Shown here: positions 15,180 through 24,113 of the stretch, one piece after another
Numbering within the stretch: position 1 is the first letter of the stretch
How the letters are laid out: every line of letters begins with the position of its first letter
Assembly: GCA_036675345.1 (NCBI GenBank)
Contig: JAKFFE010000024.1
Span: forward strand, 21,043-85,042
Origin: JALYOC01 sp036675345
GTDB lineage: Bacteria > Myxococcota > Myxococcia > Myxococcales > Myxococcaceae
Length of the DNA: 64,000 nucleotides
Direction: 5' to 3'
Position numbers and translations under genes: made by a program
Notes under the pieces: model-generated
What the model was told of the DNA's origin: nothing
Database searches by the model: none
What the model saw: only the letters and a program-made list of their open reading frames with translations

Positions 15180-17129
15180 ATGGCCAGAGCCTTGCTGGCG
15201 GCCGTCCTCACCGTGTCCGCCGCGGCCTTCGCCCAGACCCCGCCGGCCAAGCCGACTCCCTCGGCCAAGCCTGCTGTGTCGCAGCCGCAGCCCGCCCCGA
15301 CCCCTACCGCGACCGAAGCTTCGTCGCAGACGGGCGCTGCCACCCCCGCGCCCGCGACCGCGGAACTCACCTCCGCCGAGATCCAGAAGCAGGTGGATCA
15401 GAAGCTGGAGGAGGCCAAGCGCCAGCTGCGCGAGGAGATCAAGGCCGAGCTGGCCACCGCCTCCGCCTCCGCCGCCGCCGCGGATGTCACCGCCTGGCAG
15501 CAGGAGGTCACCGAGGAACGCCGCAAGCTGGAGCTGCTGGAGCTGGATGGCTACTTCCGCACCCGCCCGGACCTGTTCCACAAGTTCGACCTGAACCGGG
15601 GCACCGATCCCAGCCGCCCGTCCACCTCGCTCTGGCCGCTCTCCCCCGCCTCTTCCCGGGAGCGGACGGTTGCCGGGGTGAACATGCGCCTGCGGCTGGA
15701 GCCCACCCTCAATGTCTCCGAGGAGGTCCGGCTGCGGATGCAGGTGGACGCGCTGGACAACCTGGTCTGGGGCTCCAACCCCGACTACGCCTTCTCCCGC
15801 TACGGCCGTGAGGCCTTCGGCCTGTTCACCGAGTCGCAGGTGCCGTCGGCCTCCGGGATCAACTCCTCCGGAGATTCGATCGTGGTCCGCCGCGCCTACG
15901 GCGAGGTCAGCACCCCGGTGGGCATCCTCCGCTTTGGCCGGATGGGCTCGCAGTGGGGCCTGGGCCTGGTGCACAACGACGGCAACTGCTTCGACTGCGA
16001 CTACGGCGACACCGTGGATCGCTTCCAGTTCGTCAGCGAGCCTTTGGCCGGCTGGTTCGTGGCCCCGATGCTGGACTTCAACAGCGAGGGCCCCACCTCC
16101 AACCAGACCGGCGGCCGCGGTCAGCCGTTCGACGTGACCCAGCGGGACGACGCCCGCACCTACGTGCTGGCCATCGCCCGCCGGGACACCGAACAGCAGG
16201 CGAAGGCCAAGCTGGAGAACAACCAGCCGGTGTTCAACGGCGGGCTGTACCTCAGCTGGCGGACCCAGAAGTCAGAGGCCGCGGACTACCTGTACGCGCC
16301 CTACAGCGGAGAGGGCGGGGACAAGGACCTCTCCGGGGTGGACTACCCGTTCGTCCCCCGCGGCGGAAACCTGTACAGCGCCGATGCCTGGCTCAAGTGG
16401 GAGCAGAAGAACTTCCGCCTGGAGGCGGAGTTCGTGGGCACCTACGGCCAGCTGGGCAGCGCCCGCTCGGTCGCGGATGCCGCCAACGGCGTCGCCAAGA
16501 CCCTGGACGTGTGGCAGTTCGGCGGCGCGCTCCAGGGTGAGTACCGCCTGCTGGAGAACAAGCTGAAGCTGGGCGGCGAGATCGGCTACGCCTCGGGAGA
16601 TCGCTCCCCGGGCCTGGGCAACTTCCCCGGCCGCGCCGGCTCCAACAACGGCTGGACCCAGGCGGGGGACGTCGACGGGCCGCAGTACGACTGCTCGAAC
16701 GTGACCAGCTCCGCGGTGTCCAGCTGCCGGGACCCGGACATCAAGAACTTCCGGTTCGATCGCGACTACCGGATCGACATGATCCTGTGGCGGGAGATCC
16801 TGGGCGGCGTCACCGACGCCATCTACGTCAAGCCCACCATCGACTACCAGCTGGCGGACGGGATCAACCTCTTCGGCGCGGTGATCTACTCGCGCACCGT
16901 GTTCGCCGAGTCGGCACCCGCCTACAGCACCGCCACCGGAGCGGTGAACTCCCCCGACCTGGGCCTGGAGGTCAACGCCGGGGCCCGCTACCAGACCGAG
17001 GACGGGTTCCACTTCGAGCTGCAGTGGGGGATGCTCTTCCCGCTGGCCGGGCTGGAGACCGGGGAGATCAACCAGCCGGATCTGGAGCAGGCCCAGTCGC
17101 TTCGGGCCAAGATCGGCATCCGCTTCTAA
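15180..17129 (+). CDS. outer-membrane beta-barrel protein, TIGR04551-like
   Basis: A 649-residue exported protein: signal peptide 1-18 (MARALLAAVLTVSAAAFAQ), a Pro/Thr-rich linker, a short coiled coil at about 60-115 (EIQKQVDQKLEEAKRQLREEI), then a beta-rich region to the C-terminal Phe. It has repeated amphipathic strands such as VRLRMQVDALDNLVWG, GILRFGRMGSQWGLGLVHNDGNC and GEYRLLENKLKLGGEIGYASGD. The overall plan matches the myxobacterial TIGR04551 family (recalled, not searched); a pore function is inferred. The frame extends to 15153, but the ATG at 15180 gives the signal peptide and has a ribosome-binding site. Confidence 0.75.
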   Translation: MARALLAAVLTVSAAAFAQTPPAKPTPSAKPAVSQPQPAPTPTATEASSQTGAATPAPATAELTSAEIQKQVDQKLEEAKRQLREEIKAELATASASAAAADVTAWQQEVTEERRKLELLELDGYFRTRPDLFHKFDLNRGTDPSRPSTSLWPLSPASSRERTVAGVNMRLRLEPTLNVSEEVRLRMQVDALDNLVWGSNPDYAFSRYGREAFGLFTESQVPSASGINSSGDSIVVRRAYGEVSTPVGILRFGRMGSQWGLGLVHNDGNCFDCDYGDTVDRFQFVSEPLAGWFVAPMLDFNSEGPTSNQTGGRGQPFDVTQRDDARTYVLAIARRDTEQQAKAKLENNQPVFNGGLYLSWRTQKSEAADYLYAPYSGEGGDKDLSGVDYPFVPRGGNLYSADAWLKWEQKNFRLEAEFVGTYGQLGSARSVADAANGVAKTLDVWQFGGALQGEYRLLENKLKLGGEIGYASGDRSPGLGNFPGRAGSNNGWTQAGDVDGPQYDCSNVTSSAVSSCRDPDIKNFRFDRDYRIDMILWREILGGVTDAIYVKPTIDYQLADGINLFGAVIYSRTVFAESAPAYSTATGAVNSPDLGLEVNAGARYQTEDGFHFELQWGMLFPLAGLETGEINQPDLEQAQSLRAKIGIRF

Positions 17130-17151
17130 GTCTCCTCCCGGGCGTTCACAG

Positions 17152-17186
17152 CGACCGCTTGCTGCCTTTGCGGCGGCGAGCGGTCG
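17152..17186 (+). terminator. hairpin between the barrel-protein and NYN genes
   Basis: An 8-bp perfect inverted repeat (CGACCGCT at 17152-17159 and AGCGGTCG at 17179-17186), with further partial pairing inside the 19-base loop. No U run follows, so termination is not certain; it may be an mRNA-stabilising 3' hairpin. Confidence 0.4.
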
Positions 17187-17207
17187 AAAGCGTGATACGC
17201 GCCAGGT

Positions 17208-18101
17208 ATGACTGACACGACCGAGCGCAGGATTGCGCTCTTCATCGACTTCGAGAACCTGGTCACCAACACGGGGATCACGGCCGCCTCGTTCGATCTG
17301 CGCCCTTCGCTGGACCGCCTCCTCGAGCGCGGCAAGGTGATCTACCGGCGCGCCTACTGTGACTGGAGCCGCTTCCGGGAGGCCAAGGCCGGCCTCCACG
17401 AGATGGGGGTGGAGCTGATCGACGTCCCGCCCTCCACCAGCGCCGGCAAGAACGGCGCGGACATGCGGCTGGTGATCGACGCGCTGGAGCTGGCCTACGC
17501 CCGCGGCCACATCGACACCTTCGTGATCGCCTCCGGGGACAGCGACTTCTGCCCCCTGGCCAACAAGCTGCGCGAGAACGACAAGCGGGTGATCGGCCTG
17601 GCGGTGAAGGAGGCCACCGCCCCGTTCTTCGTCCGCGCCTGTGACGAGTTCCTCTACCTGGAGACCCCGTCCCGCGGCGGCCAGGGCCGTCATGCCCGGG
17701 GAGGCGGACGCGGCGAGCGCGGCGGCCACAAGCCCGCCGAGCCCCGCTCCACCGCGGCCAAGGAGAAGGGCGGCGGGGAGTCGAAGAAGAAGACCCGCGA
17801 GGTCCCGGCGATTGCCCGGGAGGTGGTGGCCTCGCTGATGGCGCGCGCCACCGGCCCGCTCAACCCCTCGCTGATCAAGGAGACCATCGTCCGCAAGGAG
17901 CCGGACTTCGACGAGCGCGAGTACGGGTTCTCCACCTTCTCCCGCCTGCTGGAGGCGCTGCAGAAGGAGGGGCTGCTCAAGCTGCAGCAGCTCAAGGGCC
18001 GCCAGTGGTACGTGCTGCCCCCGGAGGGCCCGGAGGCCGCCGAGTCCGAGGACGTGGAGATCGAGGTCGAAGAGGAGACCATCCCGGATCCGGAGGACTA
18101 G
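17208..18101 (+). CDS. NYN-domain ribonuclease-like protein with C-terminal LOTUS/OST-HTH domain
   Basis: A 297-residue protein. Residues 5-150 are a NYN (PIN-like) nuclease domain with its acidic residues in IALFIDFENL, KNGADMRLVIDALEL and VIASGDSDFCPLANKL. A Gly/Lys/Arg-rich linker (about 155-200) follows. Residues about 205-275 form a LOTUS/OST-HTH-type winged helix (VVASLMARATGPLNPSLIKETI...SFSRLLEALQKEGLLKL), known to bind RNA or partner proteins. The tail is acidic. Likely an RNA-cleaving or RNA-binding enzyme in the cytoplasm; substrates are unknown. Confidence 0.88.
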   Translation: MTDTTERRIALFIDFENLVTNTGITAASFDLRPSLDRLLERGKVIYRRAYCDWSRFREAKAGLHEMGVELIDVPPSTSAGKNGADMRLVIDALELAYARGHIDTFVIASGDSDFCPLANKLRENDKRVIGLAVKEATAPFFVRACDEFLYLETPSRGGQGRHARGGGRGERGGHKPAEPRSTAAKEKGGGESKKKTREVPAIAREVVASLMARATGPLNPSLIKETIVRKEPDFDEREYGFSTFSRLLEALQKEGLLKLQQLKGRQWYVLPPEGPEAAESEDVEIEVEEETIPDPED

Positions 18102-18152
18102 GGACCGGCTGCTCTTTACAGCGGGGACCGGGCCTGAGAAACGACCGGGCGA

Positions 18153-18389
18153 ATGAAGCTGCATCCGCTCCTGCTCTCCCTGCTGCTGTTGGCCGCCGCC
18201 TGTGGAATCAAGGGCGCGCCCCGTCCGGCGCGTCCGCCACCGCCCCGGGCGGAGCCTGCCGCGCCGGTCACCCCGGTGCCGGCCCGTGATCCCTCCGCCG
18301 GCGGGGTGTCCGACGGTGGAGTCTCCGCCGACGGCGTCGACGCCGGTGCCCCGCTGGACGCCGGTGCCCCGGAGCGGGCCTCCCGGTGA
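18153..18389 (+). CDS. lptM: small lipoprotein, LptM (YifL/LppL)-like
   Basis: A 78-residue lipoprotein with a signal peptide and lipobox (LLAAACGIKGAP). The CGxKGxx sequence right after the lipidated Cys is the hallmark of LptM/YifL-type lipoproteins, which in E. coli help mature the LptDE lipopolysaccharide translocon. In Pseudomonas a related gene (lppL) lies next to lysA, as here, which supports the assignment. The rest is Pro/Ala/Gly-rich and probably disordered. Its stop overlaps the GTG of lysA (GTGA). Confidence 0.7.
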   Translation: MKLHPLLLSLLLLAAACGIKGAPRPARPPPPRAEPAAPVTPVPARDPSAGGVSDGGVSADGVDAGAPLDAGAPERASR

Positions 18390-19627
18390 GCCACTTCCCG
18401 GAGAAGAACGGACGGCTGCACGCAGAGGCCGTGCCGCTGGAGCGGATCGCCCGGGAGGTGGGTACCCCCGCCTATGTCTATTCGGCCGCCGCGCTGCGCA
18501 GCGGGTTCGGGGCGCTGGACCAGGCGTTTGCCGGCAGCGACCACCTGATCTGCTACTCGGTGAAGGCCAACTCCAACCTGGCGATCTTGAAGCTGTTCGC
18601 CGAGGCGGGCAGCGGCTTTGACATCGTCTCCGGGGGAGAGCTGGCCCGGGTGCTGGCGGCCGGCGGGCAGCCCCAGCGCACCGTGTTCTCCGGGGTGGGG
18701 AAGACCGCCGAGGAGATGGCCCGGGCCCTGGCCGCGGGGATCCTGCTCTTCAACGTGGAGAGCGCGGAAGAGCTGTCCACCCTGGACGCGGTGGCCAGGA
18801 AGCTGAAGAAGAAGGCGCCGTTCGCCCTGCGGGTGAACCCGCACGTGGACGCCAAGACCCACCGCTACATCTCCACCGGGCTCAAGACCTCCAAGTTCGG
18901 GGTCCCGTTCGCCGAGGCCCGGGCGCTGTACCAGCACAGCCGCGGGCTCAAGGGACTGGTGGCGGCGGGGGTGGACTGCCACATCGGCTCGCAGTTGACC
19001 GACGCCGCGCCGGTGAAGGCCGCCCTCTCCAAGGTGGCCGGGCTGTACCGGCAGCTGCGGGGAGAGGGGCACCCGCTGCGCTACCTGGACGTGGGCGGGG
19101 GGTTGGGGATCACCTACCGGGAGGAGACGCCTCCCTCGGTGGGGGAGTACGCCCAGGTGGTCACCCAGGCCGCCCGGGAGACCGGCGCCACCCTGGTGCT
19201 GGAGCCGGGCCGGGTGCTGGTGGGCAACGCCGGGCTGCTCTTGACCCGGGTGCTGTACCGCAAGAAGACCCCCGCCAAGCGGTTCCTGATCGTGGACGCG
19301 GGGATGAACGACCTGATGCGTCCGGCGCTGTATGAGGCGCACCACGAGATCCAGCCGGTGGTCTCCCGGAAGGGTCGCACCCAGGTGATGGACGTGGTGG
19401 GGCCGGTCTGCGAGTCCACCGACGTGCTGGGCCACGCCCGGCGGCTGGTGGTCCCCGAGGCCGGAGAGCTGCTGGCGGTGCGCACCGCCGGGGCCTACGG
19501 GATGAGCATGGCCAACAACTACAACTCGCGCCCCCGCCCGGCCGAGGTGTTGGTGGACGGCAAGGCGTTCCGGATCATCCGCGCCCGGGAGACGCTGGAG
19601 GATCTGTGGCGCGGCGAAGCGGTGTGA
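18386..19627 (+). CDS. lysA: diaminopimelate decarboxylase LysA
   Basis: PLP enzyme that converts meso-diaminopimelate to L-lysine, the final step of lysine synthesis. The 413-residue protein has the PLP Lys at K60 in ICYSVKANSNLAIL, GFDIVSGGELARVL, the HIGSQL loop, the phosphate-binding LDVGGGLGI, and VVGPVCESTDVLG with the conserved catalytic Cys. GTG start overlapping the stop of the lipoprotein gene by 4 bases. dapA follows after 30 bases with its own GGAGGA. Confidence 0.95.
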   Translation: MSHFPEKNGRLHAEAVPLERIAREVGTPAYVYSAAALRSGFGALDQAFAGSDHLICYSVKANSNLAILKLFAEAGSGFDIVSGGELARVLAAGGQPQRTVFSGVGKTAEEMARALAAGILLFNVESAEELSTLDAVARKLKKKAPFALRVNPHVDAKTHRYISTGLKTSKFGVPFAEARALYQHSRGLKGLVAAGVDCHIGSQLTDAAPVKAALSKVAGLYRQLRGEGHPLRYLDVGGGLGITYREETPPSVGEYAQVVTQAARETGATLVLEPGRVLVGNAGLLLTRVLYRKKTPAKRFLIVDAGMNDLMRPALYEAHHEIQPVVSRKGRTQVMDVVGPVCESTDVLGHARRLVVPEAGELLAVRTAGAYGMSMANNYNSRPRPAEVLVDGKAFRIIRARETLEDLWRGEAV

Positions 19628-19657
19628 GTGTAACAAGACCTCCTGGAGGAACCCCCC

Positions 19658-20548
19658 ATGGCCATCCGCACCTTTGAAGGATCGATGACCGCCCTCGCCA
19701 CCCCCTTCCGTGACGGAAAGGTGGACGAGGAGGCGTACCGCAAGCTGATCCGCTACCAGCTGGAGAACGGCACCGAGGTGCTGGTCCCCTGTGGCACCAC
19801 CGGAGAGGCGGTCACCATGTCCGCCGAGGAGCAGACCCGGGCGGTGCAGATCGCGGTGGAGGAGGCGAAGGGCAAGGCGGCGGTGGTGGCCGGGGCGGGC
19901 GCCAACGGCACCCAGGCCACCATCGACAACGTCCGCCGGGTGCGGGAGGCCGGCGCCGACGGGGCGCTGGTGGTGACCCCCTTCTACAACAAGCCCACCC
20001 AGGGGGGGATGGTGGAGCACTACCGCCAGGTGGCCAAGGCCAACCCCGGCTTTCCGATCGTCCTCTACAACGTCCCCGGCCGGACCGCGGTGGACCTGCT
20101 GCCGGAGACCTGCGAGCGGCTGTGCGAGTTCCCGGAGGTGGTGGCGATCAAGGAGGCCACCGCCAACATGATCCGCACCATCGACATCCTCGAGCGGTGT
20201 GGCGATCGGCTGACCCTGCTCTCCGGTGACGACTTCACCGTGCTCCCGTTCATCGCCTGCGGTGGCAAGGGGGTGATCTCGGTCTCCTCCAACGTGGCGC
20301 CGCGGATGATGTCCGACCTGGTGAAGGCCGCGCGGCGCAACGACCTGGCCGCCGCCCGGAGTCTTCAAGTAGGGCTCAACCCGCTGCACCGGCTGCTGTT
20401 CCTGGAGAGCAACCCGATCCCGGTGAAGTGGGCGCTGCACCAGATGGGGCTGTTCGGGCCGGAGATCCGTGCCCCGCTGGTGCCGATGTCCGAGGCCCTG
20501 GCGCCCCGCCTGGAGGCGGAGCTGCGCCGGCTGGGGCTGGTCTCGTGA
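19658..20548 (+). CDS. dapA: 4-hydroxy-tetrahydrodipicolinate synthase DapA
   Basis: Condenses pyruvate with aspartate semialdehyde, the first committed step of the diaminopimelate pathway. The 296-residue TIM barrel has the pyruvate-binding CGTTGE (45-50), PFYNKP, LYNVPGR with the catalytic Tyr, and the Schiff-base Lys K165 in VVAIKEATAN. Length and motifs are standard. GGAGGA lies nine bases before the ATG. The stop overlaps the dapB GTG. Confidence 0.95.
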   Translation: MAIRTFEGSMTALATPFRDGKVDEEAYRKLIRYQLENGTEVLVPCGTTGEAVTMSAEEQTRAVQIAVEEAKGKAAVVAGAGANGTQATIDNVRRVREAGADGALVVTPFYNKPTQGGMVEHYRQVAKANPGFPIVLYNVPGRTAVDLLPETCERLCEFPEVVAIKEATANMIRTIDILERCGDRLTLLSGDDFTVLPFIACGGKGVISVSSNVAPRMMSDLVKAARRNDLAAARSLQVGLNPLHRLLFLESNPIPVKWALHQMGLFGPEIRAPLVPMSEALAPRLEAELRRLGLVS

Positions 20549-21366
20549 CTTCCTCGCTGCGGGTGGCGGTGGTGGGCGCCGCCGGCCGGATGGGCGGGGC
20601 GATCATCCGGCTGCTGACCACCACCCCCGGGCTGCAGCTGGTGGCGGCGGTGGATCGCCCCGGCTCCTCCTCGGTGGGGCAGGACGCCGGCGCGCTGGCC
20701 GGGGTGCCCTCCACCGGGGTGCGGGTGCAGGATCAGCTGGCCGCGGCGCTGGCCACCTCCGGCGCGCAGGTGGTGATCGACTTCAGCTCGCCGCAGTCCA
20801 GCCCCCAGGTCGCCGAGACCTGCGCCCGGGCCCAGGTGGCGGTGGTGATTGGCTCCACCGGGCTGGACCCCGCCTCCCGGGAGCGGATCTCCGCCGCCGC
20901 GGGCAGCGTCCCGGTGGTGATGGCCCCCAACATGTCGGTGGGGGTGAACGTGCTGTTCAAGATCGTGGAGGACGTCACCCGGGCCCTGGGGACGGACTAC
21001 CAGGTGGACGTGCTGGAGGCCCACCACCGGCTCAAGAAGGACGCGCCGTCGGGGACCGCGCTGCGGTTGGCGGACGCGGTGGCCGCCGGGCGGGAGGGGC
21101 CTTCGCCGCTGCGCCACGCCCGGGAGGGGCTGATCGGCGAGCGCCCCCCGGAGGAGATCGGGATGGCGGTGCTGCGCGGCGGGGACGTGGTGGGCGAGCA
21201 CACCGTGTACTTCTTTGGCGAGGGGGAGCGGGTGGAGCTGACCCACCGCGCCACCAGCCGGGATCAGTTCGCGCGCGGCGCCCTGCGGGCGGCGCAGTGG
21301 TTGGCGGGTAGGGCTCCCGGGCTGTACGACATGCAGGACGTGCTGGGATTGAGGGGCGTGAAATGA
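20545..21366 (+). CDS. dapB: 4-hydroxy-tetrahydrodipicolinate reductase DapB
   Basis: Reduces the DapA product with NAD(P)H. The 273-residue protein starts with a Rossmann motif (VAVVGAAGRMGG), followed by VVIDFSSP, GSTGL, the MAPNMSVGVN loop and the catalytic EAHHRLKKDAPSGTA segment. The GTG at 20545 overlaps the dapA stop; the open frame further upstream is inside dapA and is ignored. It ends by ATGA overlap with the FAH-family gene. Gene order lysA-dapA-dapB gives co-expression of lysine and cell-wall precursor synthesis. Confidence 0.95.
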   Translation: MTSSLRVAVVGAAGRMGGAIIRLLTTTPGLQLVAAVDRPGSSSVGQDAGALAGVPSTGVRVQDQLAAALATSGAQVVIDFSSPQSSPQVAETCARAQVAVVIGSTGLDPASRERISAAAGSVPVVMAPNMSVGVNVLFKIVEDVTRALGTDYQVDVLEAHHRLKKDAPSGTALRLADAVAAGREGPSPLRHAREGLIGERPPEEIGMAVLRGGDVVGEHTVYFFGEGERVELTHRATSRDQFARGALRAAQWLAGRAPGLYDMQDVLGLRGVK

Positions 21367-22136
21367 AGTTCTGTCGTTTCCGGTTGGCGGGCAACGAGGC
21401 CTGGGGCGTGATCGATGACGACGACTTCGTCACCGCGCTGCCCGGCGCCCCCTGGGAGAGCCCCGAGCCGCGGCGCGGCGCGGTCCGCGAGGCCCTGGTG
21501 GAGGTGGAGCTGCTGGTGCCGACCCTGCCCACCAAGATCCTCTGCGTGGGTCAGAACTACCGCAAGCACGCGGCGGAGATGGGCAAGCCGGTTCCCGAGG
21601 AGCCGCTGTTGTTCCTCAAGCCGCCCTCCGCGCTCAATGCCCATCAGAACCCGATCGAGCTTCCCCCGGCCAGCGCCGAGGTCCACCACGAGTCGGAGCT
21701 GGCGCTGGTGATCGGCCGCACCCTGCGCAACGCCACCGAGGCGGAGGCGGCGGAGGCCATCTTCGGGATCACCTGCTTCAACGACGTCACCGCGCGCGAC
21801 ATCCAGCGCCGGGAGGTCCAGCACACCCGCGGCAAGGGCTACGACACCTTTGCCTGCGTCGGCCCCTGGATGGTCACCGGCCTGCCGTTCTCCGACCTGC
21901 GCATCCAGTGCCGGGTCAACGGGGAGTCGCGTCAGGACGGGCGCACCAGCGACATGATCTTCCCTCCCGCAAGGCTGGTCAGCTTCATGTCCCAGGTGAT
22001 GACCCTGGAGCCGGGGGATCTGATCGTCACCGGCACCCCCTCCGGCGTGGGCCCGCTCAAGGCGGGGGACACGGTGGAGGTGGAGATCGAAGGGATCGGC
22101 ATCCTGGAGAACCCGGTGGAGGGCCCGCGTGTCTGA
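21363..22136 (+). CDS. fumarylacetoacetate hydrolase-family protein
   Basis: A 257-residue member of the FAH superfamily, which contains metal-dependent hydrolases, decarboxylases and isomerases acting on 2-oxo acids. The metal site is recognisable from HHESELALVIG and FNDVTARDIQ, with KILCVGQNYRKHAAEMG at the start of the domain and GDLIVTGTPSGVGPLKAGD near the end. The exact substrate cannot be read; oxaloacetate decarboxylase and acylpyruvase activities are known in close relatives. It is translationally coupled to dapB (ATGA) and overlaps folK by 8 bases. Confidence 0.9.
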   Translation: MKFCRFRLAGNEAWGVIDDDDFVTALPGAPWESPEPRRGAVREALVEVELLVPTLPTKILCVGQNYRKHAAEMGKPVPEEPLLFLKPPSALNAHQNPIELPPASAEVHHESELALVIGRTLRNATEAEAAEAIFGITCFNDVTARDIQRREVQHTRGKGYDTFACVGPWMVTGLPFSDLRIQCRVNGESRQDGRTSDMIFPPARLVSFMSQVMTLEPGDLIVTGTPSGVGPLKAGDTVEVEIEGIGILENPVEGPRV

Positions 22137-22653
22137 CCCGGTCCACATCGGACTGGGCTCCAACCTCGGCGACCGGGAGGCCGCCTTGCTGCAGGCGGTG
22201 GACGCGCTGCGCTCCATCGACGGGGTGGCGGTGCTGGCCGCCTCCTCCCTCTACGACTCGGCGCCGCTGGGACCGGATCAGCCCCGGTTCCTCAACGCGG
22301 TGGTGGCGGTGGAGTGCGACCTGTCGCCTGCCCGGCTGCTGACCATCCTCCAGCGGATCGAGGACGAGGCCGGCCGCCGGCGGGATGTCCGCTGGGGTCC
22401 CCGGACGTTGGATCTGGATATCCTGCTGTGGGGAAGACAGATCGTGGCCGAGCCGAACCTGCAGGTCCCCCATCTTGGGTTGCACAAGCGCCGCTTCGCG
22501 CTCCAGCCGCTGCTGGAGCTGACGCCCGACGCCCACCATCCCGTCCTCCGCCAGCCGCTGCGCGACCTGTTCGCCGCGGTCGAGCCGCAGGATGTCCTTC
22601 CCCACTTCTCCGATGGCTGGCCGCTGCTGGTGGCCCCCTCCCCGCAGTCCTGA
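22129..22653 (+). CDS. folK: HPPK, 2-amino-4-hydroxy-6-hydroxymethyldihydropteridine diphosphokinase
   Basis: Transfers pyrophosphate from ATP to hydroxymethyl-dihydropterin in folate synthesis. The 174-residue protein has GLGSNLGDREAALLQAV at the N-terminus, FLNAVVAVEC and the signature RRRDVRWGPRTLDLDILLWG with the Mg-binding Asp pair. GTG start 8 bases inside the previous gene. It is the last gene of the dap run; a TPR protein gene follows after 12 bases and may be in the same operon. Confidence 0.93.
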   Translation: MSDPVHIGLGSNLGDREAALLQAVDALRSIDGVAVLAASSLYDSAPLGPDQPRFLNAVVAVECDLSPARLLTILQRIEDEAGRRRDVRWGPRTLDLDILLWGRQIVAEPNLQVPHLGLHKRRFALQPLLELTPDAHHPVLRQPLRDLFAAVEPQDVLPHFSDGWPLLVAPSPQS

Positions 22654-22665
22654 AGAGCGCACCCC

Positions 22666-24051
22666 ATGAACCTCCGCTCCGCCTCCCGTCTCCTCACCTT
22701 GCTGACCAGCGGCCTGGTCTCCGTTTCGCTGGGACAGCCGCTGCCCGCCAACCACCCGCCGGTGGGCGCGGGCCAGACCGCCCCGCCGCTGAAGCCGGGC
22801 CAGGAGCTGCCCGCCAACCATCCGCCGATGGGCTCCGCCCAGACCGCCCCGCCCTTGAAGCCGGGGCAGGAGCTGCCCGCCAACCATCCACCGATGGGCT
22901 CCGCGCCGACGCCCGGGATGCCGGCCGACCACCCGCCGGTGCCGGCCGGGGCCGCGAACCGGACGCCGCCGACCGCGGACGAGCTGCTGCGCAGGCTGGA
23001 TGAGACCCCGTCGCTGCGGGACAGCGCCAAGACCTTCGAGCTGGCCCTGTCGATCGGCAAGCTCTACCACTCCAATGGACGCTTCGCGGACGCCGCCGAG
23101 TACCACCGCCAGGCGTGGGAGCTGGGCAAGCCGGTGCGGGTGGCCTTCGCCAAGGTCCGGACCCAGAAGGCCAATCCCGCCGCCTGCACCCAGAAGGTCC
23201 CGGTGGAGCAGGTGAGCCAGAAGCTGGGCTCGCTGGAGGCCGCCCAGCGCGCCCCCTGTCTGCACCTGTGGATGACCGAGGTGTTGGAGGCCGCCCAGCT
23301 GCGGGCCGAGGCCCTGTTCCTCTCCGGCCAGGCCTCCCAGGCGGTCACCGTGCTGGACGAGGCGCTGACCGAGCTGCCCTCGGATCCCGATGCGTTGTTC
23401 ACCCGGGGATCGATCCTCCTGGAGAGCCGCTCGGATGATCTGGCCTCGCTCAAGCGGGCCAAGGCGGACTTCTCGGCGCTGGTGGCTGCCCACCCCGCCA
23501 ATCCACGGGCCACCCGCGCCTCCAAGCTGCTCCCCCGGGTCGAGCAGCTGCTGGCCGCCGGCGGCTCCACCCGGCTTGCCGCCGAGCAGGCCCGGCAGCG
23601 CGCCCAGGCCCGTCCTCCGGCGGTGGCCGCAGCGCCCCCCGCCGCCGCCATGCCCTCCCTCTCCCAGGAGACCATCGACGCCTTTGGCAAGGTGGAGCGC
23701 ACCCCGGAGCTGGAGCAGAAGCTGACCCGGCTGGTGGAGGAGGGAGAGGTGCAGCTGGCCAAGGGACAGTTCCAGCAGGCGCTGGATCAGTACCGTCAGG
23801 TGATGCCGCTGGATCCCAACAACGGCCGGGTCCGGGCCGGGCTGGCCTGGGCGATGATCGGCCTGCAGAAGCCGGCCGCGGATCGGATCTGGGGCGTGGC
23901 GGTGGAGTCGGACCCCGCGGCGGTGGAGAAGCTGGGGCAGGCCCTGCAGGCCCACGGCGATGCCCGGGGCGCCAAGGCAGTGTGGACCAAGCTGGCGGCC
24001 AGCGCGCCGGATTATGCCAAGCGCAGCGGCCTGGGCGCCCGGCTGCAATAG
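22666..24051 (+). CDS. exported TPR protein with N-terminal tandem repeat
   Basis: A 461-residue protein with a signal peptide (about residues 1-23). Residues 24-100 hold three and a half copies of a 22-residue unit, LPANHPPxGxxQTAPPLKPGQE, Pro-rich and with a conserved His. The rest is helical: several TPR units around 125-160, 205-250 and 360-450 (VEEGEVQLAKGQFQQALDQYRQVMPLDPNNG), separated by an Ala/Pro-rich linker near 310-330. Likely periplasmic scaffold or assembly protein; no specific partner is visible. The gene follows folK after only 12 bases. Confidence 0.8.
   Translation: MNLRSASRLLTLLTSGLVSVSLGQPLPANHPPVGAGQTAPPLKPGQELPANHPPMGSAQTAPPLKPGQELPANHPPMGSAPTPGMPADHPPVPAGAANRTPPTADELLRRLDETPSLRDSAKTFELALSIGKLYHSNGRFADAAEYHRQAWELGKPVRVAFAKVRTQKANPAACTQKVPVEQVSQKLGSLEAAQRAPCLHLWMTEVLEAAQLRAEALFLSGQASQAVTVLDEALTELPSDPDALFTRGSILLESRSDDLASLKRAKADFSALVAAHPANPRATRASKLLPRVEQLLAAGGSTRLAAEQARQRAQARPPAVAAAPPAAAMPSLSQETIDAFGKVERTPELEQKLTRLVEEGEVQLAKGQFQQALDQYRQVMPLDPNNGRVRAGLAWAMIGLQKPAADRIWGVAVESDPAAVEKLGQALQAHGDARGAKAVWTKLAASAPDYAKRSGLGARLQ
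22741..22930 (+). repeat. 66-bp direct tandem repeat inside the TPR gene
   Basis: About three units of 66 bases beginning near CTGCCCGCCAACCA. The first two units are nearly identical at the DNA level and the third diverges. It encodes the 22-residue Pro/His repeat described for this gene. Confidence 0.85.
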
Positions 24052-24055
24052 TCCA

Positions 24056-24083
24056 CCAGCGGCGACGGCCAGAAATCCGCTGG
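24056..24083 (+). terminator. hairpin after the TPR gene
   Basis: A 7-bp perfect inverted repeat, CCAGCGG (24056-24062) with CCGCTGG (24077-24083), just after the TPR stop codon. No U run. It may mark the end of the dap-folK-TPR transcription unit. Confidence 0.35.
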
Positions 24084-24113
24084 CTGGCGCGTCGCTCCCG
24101 GTCGGGGGGCCCG

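Noticed and set aside
18116..20440. Minus-strand frame of 774 codons opposite lysA/dapA
   Set aside because: Antisense to two well-supported enzymes; composition unlike a protein.
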